From JAHFJA01 sp964357385 (GTDB lineage: Bacteria > Patescibacteriota > Patescibacteriia > JACQRZ01), in contig CAYHKW010000061.1 in NCBI GenBank assembly GCA_964357385.1, positions 1-5,186 of the forward strand: DNA of 5,186 nucleotides. Reading direction: 5' to 3'. Within the stretch, counting starts at the first letter, position 1, and each line of letters opens with the position of its first letter. Shown piece by piece: positions 4,898 to 5,186 of the stretch. The position numbers were made by a program, and so were the translations under genes. The notes beneath the pieces were generated by a model. That model worked only from the letters and a program-made list of their open reading frames with translations, searched no databases and was not told where the DNA came from.

Positions 4898-5163
4898 TTA
4901 CTTACTGATCGCGTTGACCTTCTTAGAAAGTCGAGACTTGTTGCGTGATGCAGTATTTTTCTTTATTACATTCTTGAGCGCTGCTTTGTCCAAGTGCTTC
5001 ACGAGCTGATTGAACCAATCCTTTGCCTTTACCGTATCCTTTGCGGTAATAGACTTGAGGAGCTGGCGCTTAAGATAGGTAATATTTTTCTTCACCGCCA
5101 CATTGCGTTCAGTCCGTTTCTTGGTCTGTCGCAAATGTTTAATTGCGGAAGGGTATGTGCCAT
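4898..5163 (-). CDS. rpsT: 30S ribosomal protein S20, with a one-base frameshift at codons 4-5
   Basis: S20 binds 16S rRNA early in small-subunit assembly. The readable frame (5134 to the TAA at 4898-4900) gives LRQTKKRTERN followed by a basic helical protein ending in KAALKNVIKKNTASRNKSRLSKKVNAI, the unmistakable S20 C-terminal pattern (DKAAxKGVIHKNTAARxKSRLxKxxNAL). The same frame continues upstream as PSAIKH, the S20 N-terminal SAIK motif, but has no ATG. The natural start is the ATG at 5163-5161 (M-A-H-T), which is one base out of frame. Restoring one C in the CCC run (minus strand, complement of 5151-5153) gives MAHTPSAIKHLRQ and an 88-residue protein, the normal S20 length. The span is 266 nt, one short of a multiple of three. 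A TTG start at 5134 would lose about 10 conserved residues. No Shine-Dalgarno site precedes the ATG. Confidence 0.88.
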
Positions 5164-5186
5164 AATTTAAAAAATTAATAACTGAA

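Noticed and set aside
5150..5163. Programmed -1 frameshift in rpsT
   Set aside because: The bases at the junction (ACC CTT after CAT) do not form an X XXY YYZ slippery heptamer and no downstream structure stands out; an error or deletion in the C-run is simpler.
1..5186. CRISPR arrays, insertion sequences, tRNA or rRNA genes, toxin-antitoxin pairs
   Set aside because: No regularly spaced repeats, transposase motifs, cloverleaf or rRNA signatures, or paired small genes were seen on either strand.

Overview
The window is bacterial, gene-dense and of moderate GC. It carries mostly housekeeping genes in short, separately controlled units. Gene content (class I leucyl-tRNA synthetase, serine hydroxymethyltransferase, DNA polymerase III delta, ribosomal protein S20) and the frequent lack of a Shine-Dalgarno site in front of core genes would fit a small-genome lineage such as the Candidate Phyla Radiation/Patescibacteria. 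That placement is an inference with modest confidence; no lineage-diagnostic marker is visible.

Layout from left to right: (1) the 3' end of leuS (+, 1-342) converges with an unrecognised 211-residue gene (-, 378-1013). An intrinsic terminator oriented for the unknown gene lies between them, and its T-run overlaps the leuS stop codon. (2) A 116-bp divergent region (1014-1129) holds two back-to-back sigma70-type promoters whose -35 boxes both fall inside one 19-bp dyad. One promoter drives the unknown gene leftwards, the other drives glyA rightwards. (3) glyA (1130-2368) and holA (2374-3408) are 5 bp apart and look like one transcription unit. (4) A DUF218/YdcF-like gene (3482-4033) has its own strong promoter and a strong ribosome binding site, and ends at a bidirectional terminator. 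(5) On the minus strand, rpsT (4898-5163) is followed by a terminator and then by a secreted class A beta-lactamase-like serine hydrolase (4093-4854).

The genes do not form one obvious system. leuS, rpsT and holA serve translation and replication, glyA serves one-carbon metabolism, and the two envelope-type genes (DUF218 and the serine hydrolase) are convergent neighbours that might both act on the cell wall. The most notable point is that the rpsT 5' end is out of frame by one base at a C-run: restoring one C would give a textbook 88-residue S20 starting at the ATG. Other points are the shared divergent control region, the serine hydrolase lacking the catalytic omega-loop glutamate of true class A beta-lactamases, and the unrecognised 211-residue protein. 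I see no CRISPR array, mobile element, tRNA or rRNA.
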